A DNA stretch of 64,000 nucleotides, from assembly GCA_900102385.1 (NCBI GenBank), contig FNBQ01000003.1:6787-70786 (forward strand), given 5' to 3'. Of the stretch, positions 63,858 through 64,000 are shown one piece after another; within the stretch, counting starts at the first letter, position 1, and every line of letters begins with the position of its first letter. The notes beneath the pieces are model-generated. The model did no database searches. It was not told where the DNA came from and saw only the letters and a list, made by a program, of their open reading frames with translations. Source of the stretch: Bacteroidales bacterium KHT7. Lineage in GTDB: Bacteria; Bacteroidota; Bacteroidia; Bacteroidales; Bacteroidaceae. The translations under genes and the position numbers were made by a program.

Positions 63858-64000
63858 ATGGCGTCAAATCAAAAACTTATATCATTTGATTTGAAAGCGG
63901 AGATGGGCTTTTTTAAAAAGCCTGACATCAACAGCGGCATATACCTGACCTACAATATGCTACACAAACCCGCCTTGCTTGGAATCCTCGGCGCAATAGT
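63858..64000 (+). CDS. cas5: Cas5b, N-terminal fragment (runs off the window)
   Basis: ATG 63858 opens a frame to the window edge giving 47 complete codons: MASNQKLISFDLKAEMGFF, then a KKPDINS segment and YNMLHKPALLGILGAI. The FDLK/AxxGFF/K-P start with the HKPALLGILGAI helix is typical of type I-B Cas5, which binds the crRNA 5' handle. The gene is incomplete here, as the sequence stops at 64000. Confidence 0.85.
   Translation, partial: MASNQKLISFDLKAEMGFFKKPDINSGIYLTYNMLHKPALLGILGAI

Overview
The window is a stretch of chromosome from a member of the Bacteroidota, most likely order Bacteroidales; I do not claim a genus. Nearly every transcription unit is preceded by the Bacteroidota sigma-ABfr -7 box TAnnTTTG, often with TTTG or TTG 19-20 bp upstream, and Shine-Dalgarno sequences are mostly absent. 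The gene content fits: carboxynorspermidine decarboxylase, a GLUG-repeat secreted protein, lipoproteins, GH28/GH35 glycosidases and a DUF4422 glycosyltransferase.

Layout. 1-4.2 kb: a composite intergenic repeat, a MalY/PatB-type C-S lyase, a small lipoprotein, a short transcription unit with a 25-codon ORF, and lepA. 4.2-7.6 kb: an McrBC restriction module whose McrB has a PUA/EVE-like domain inserted in the AAA+ core. 7.6-15.2 kb: housekeeping and hypothetical genes (BASS symporter, mnmA, cysK, an EEP-family hydrolase, a beta-helix lipoprotein, an OmpH-like protein). 15.26-15.62 kb: four tRNAs (Gly-Leu-Leu-Gly). 15.7-25.5 kb: a membrane glycosyltransferase, a speD/speE/DUF4178 operon, a GLUG protein, nspC and a UvrD/PcrA helicase. 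25.7-30 kb: a TPP riboswitch with thiE and thiC, then a TenI/ThiE paralog and prs. 30-36.3 kb: an accessory region with two related inverted-repeat elements, a second composite repeat, a metal permease, and two paralogous outer-membrane beta-barrel genes, one broken by an in-frame amber codon. 36.4-53.4 kb: a minus-strand polysaccharide operon with Wza-like, Wzm and Wzt export proteins, glycosyltransferases, acyltransferases and a pyruvyltransferase, ending in the remnant of a lost glycosyltransferase gene. 53.5-59.4 kb: GH35 and GH28 enzymes, a MarC protein and an NSS transporter. 59.4-64 kb: a third, inverted copy of the composite repeat, then a type I-B cas operon (cas6, cas8b with an internal cas11 start, cas7, start of cas5) running off the right edge. 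No CRISPR array lies inside the window.

How the genes fit together. The polysaccharide operon looks like an ABC-transporter-dependent export locus: chain assembly in the cytoplasm, export by Wzm/Wzt (Wzt has a C-terminal carbohydrate-binding-type domain), passage through a Wza-like lipoprotein. Two polyamine routes are represented: SpeD/SpeE (decarboxy-AdoMet) and NspC (carboxyspermidine). Two immunity systems, McrBC and type I-B CRISPR-Cas, are present. The least explained items are the composite 11-bp/7-bp repeat family (three copies), the inverted-repeat elements at 30.7 and 33.2 kb, the small unit at 2.0-2.3 kb, and the mosaic base composition of cas8b and cas7.
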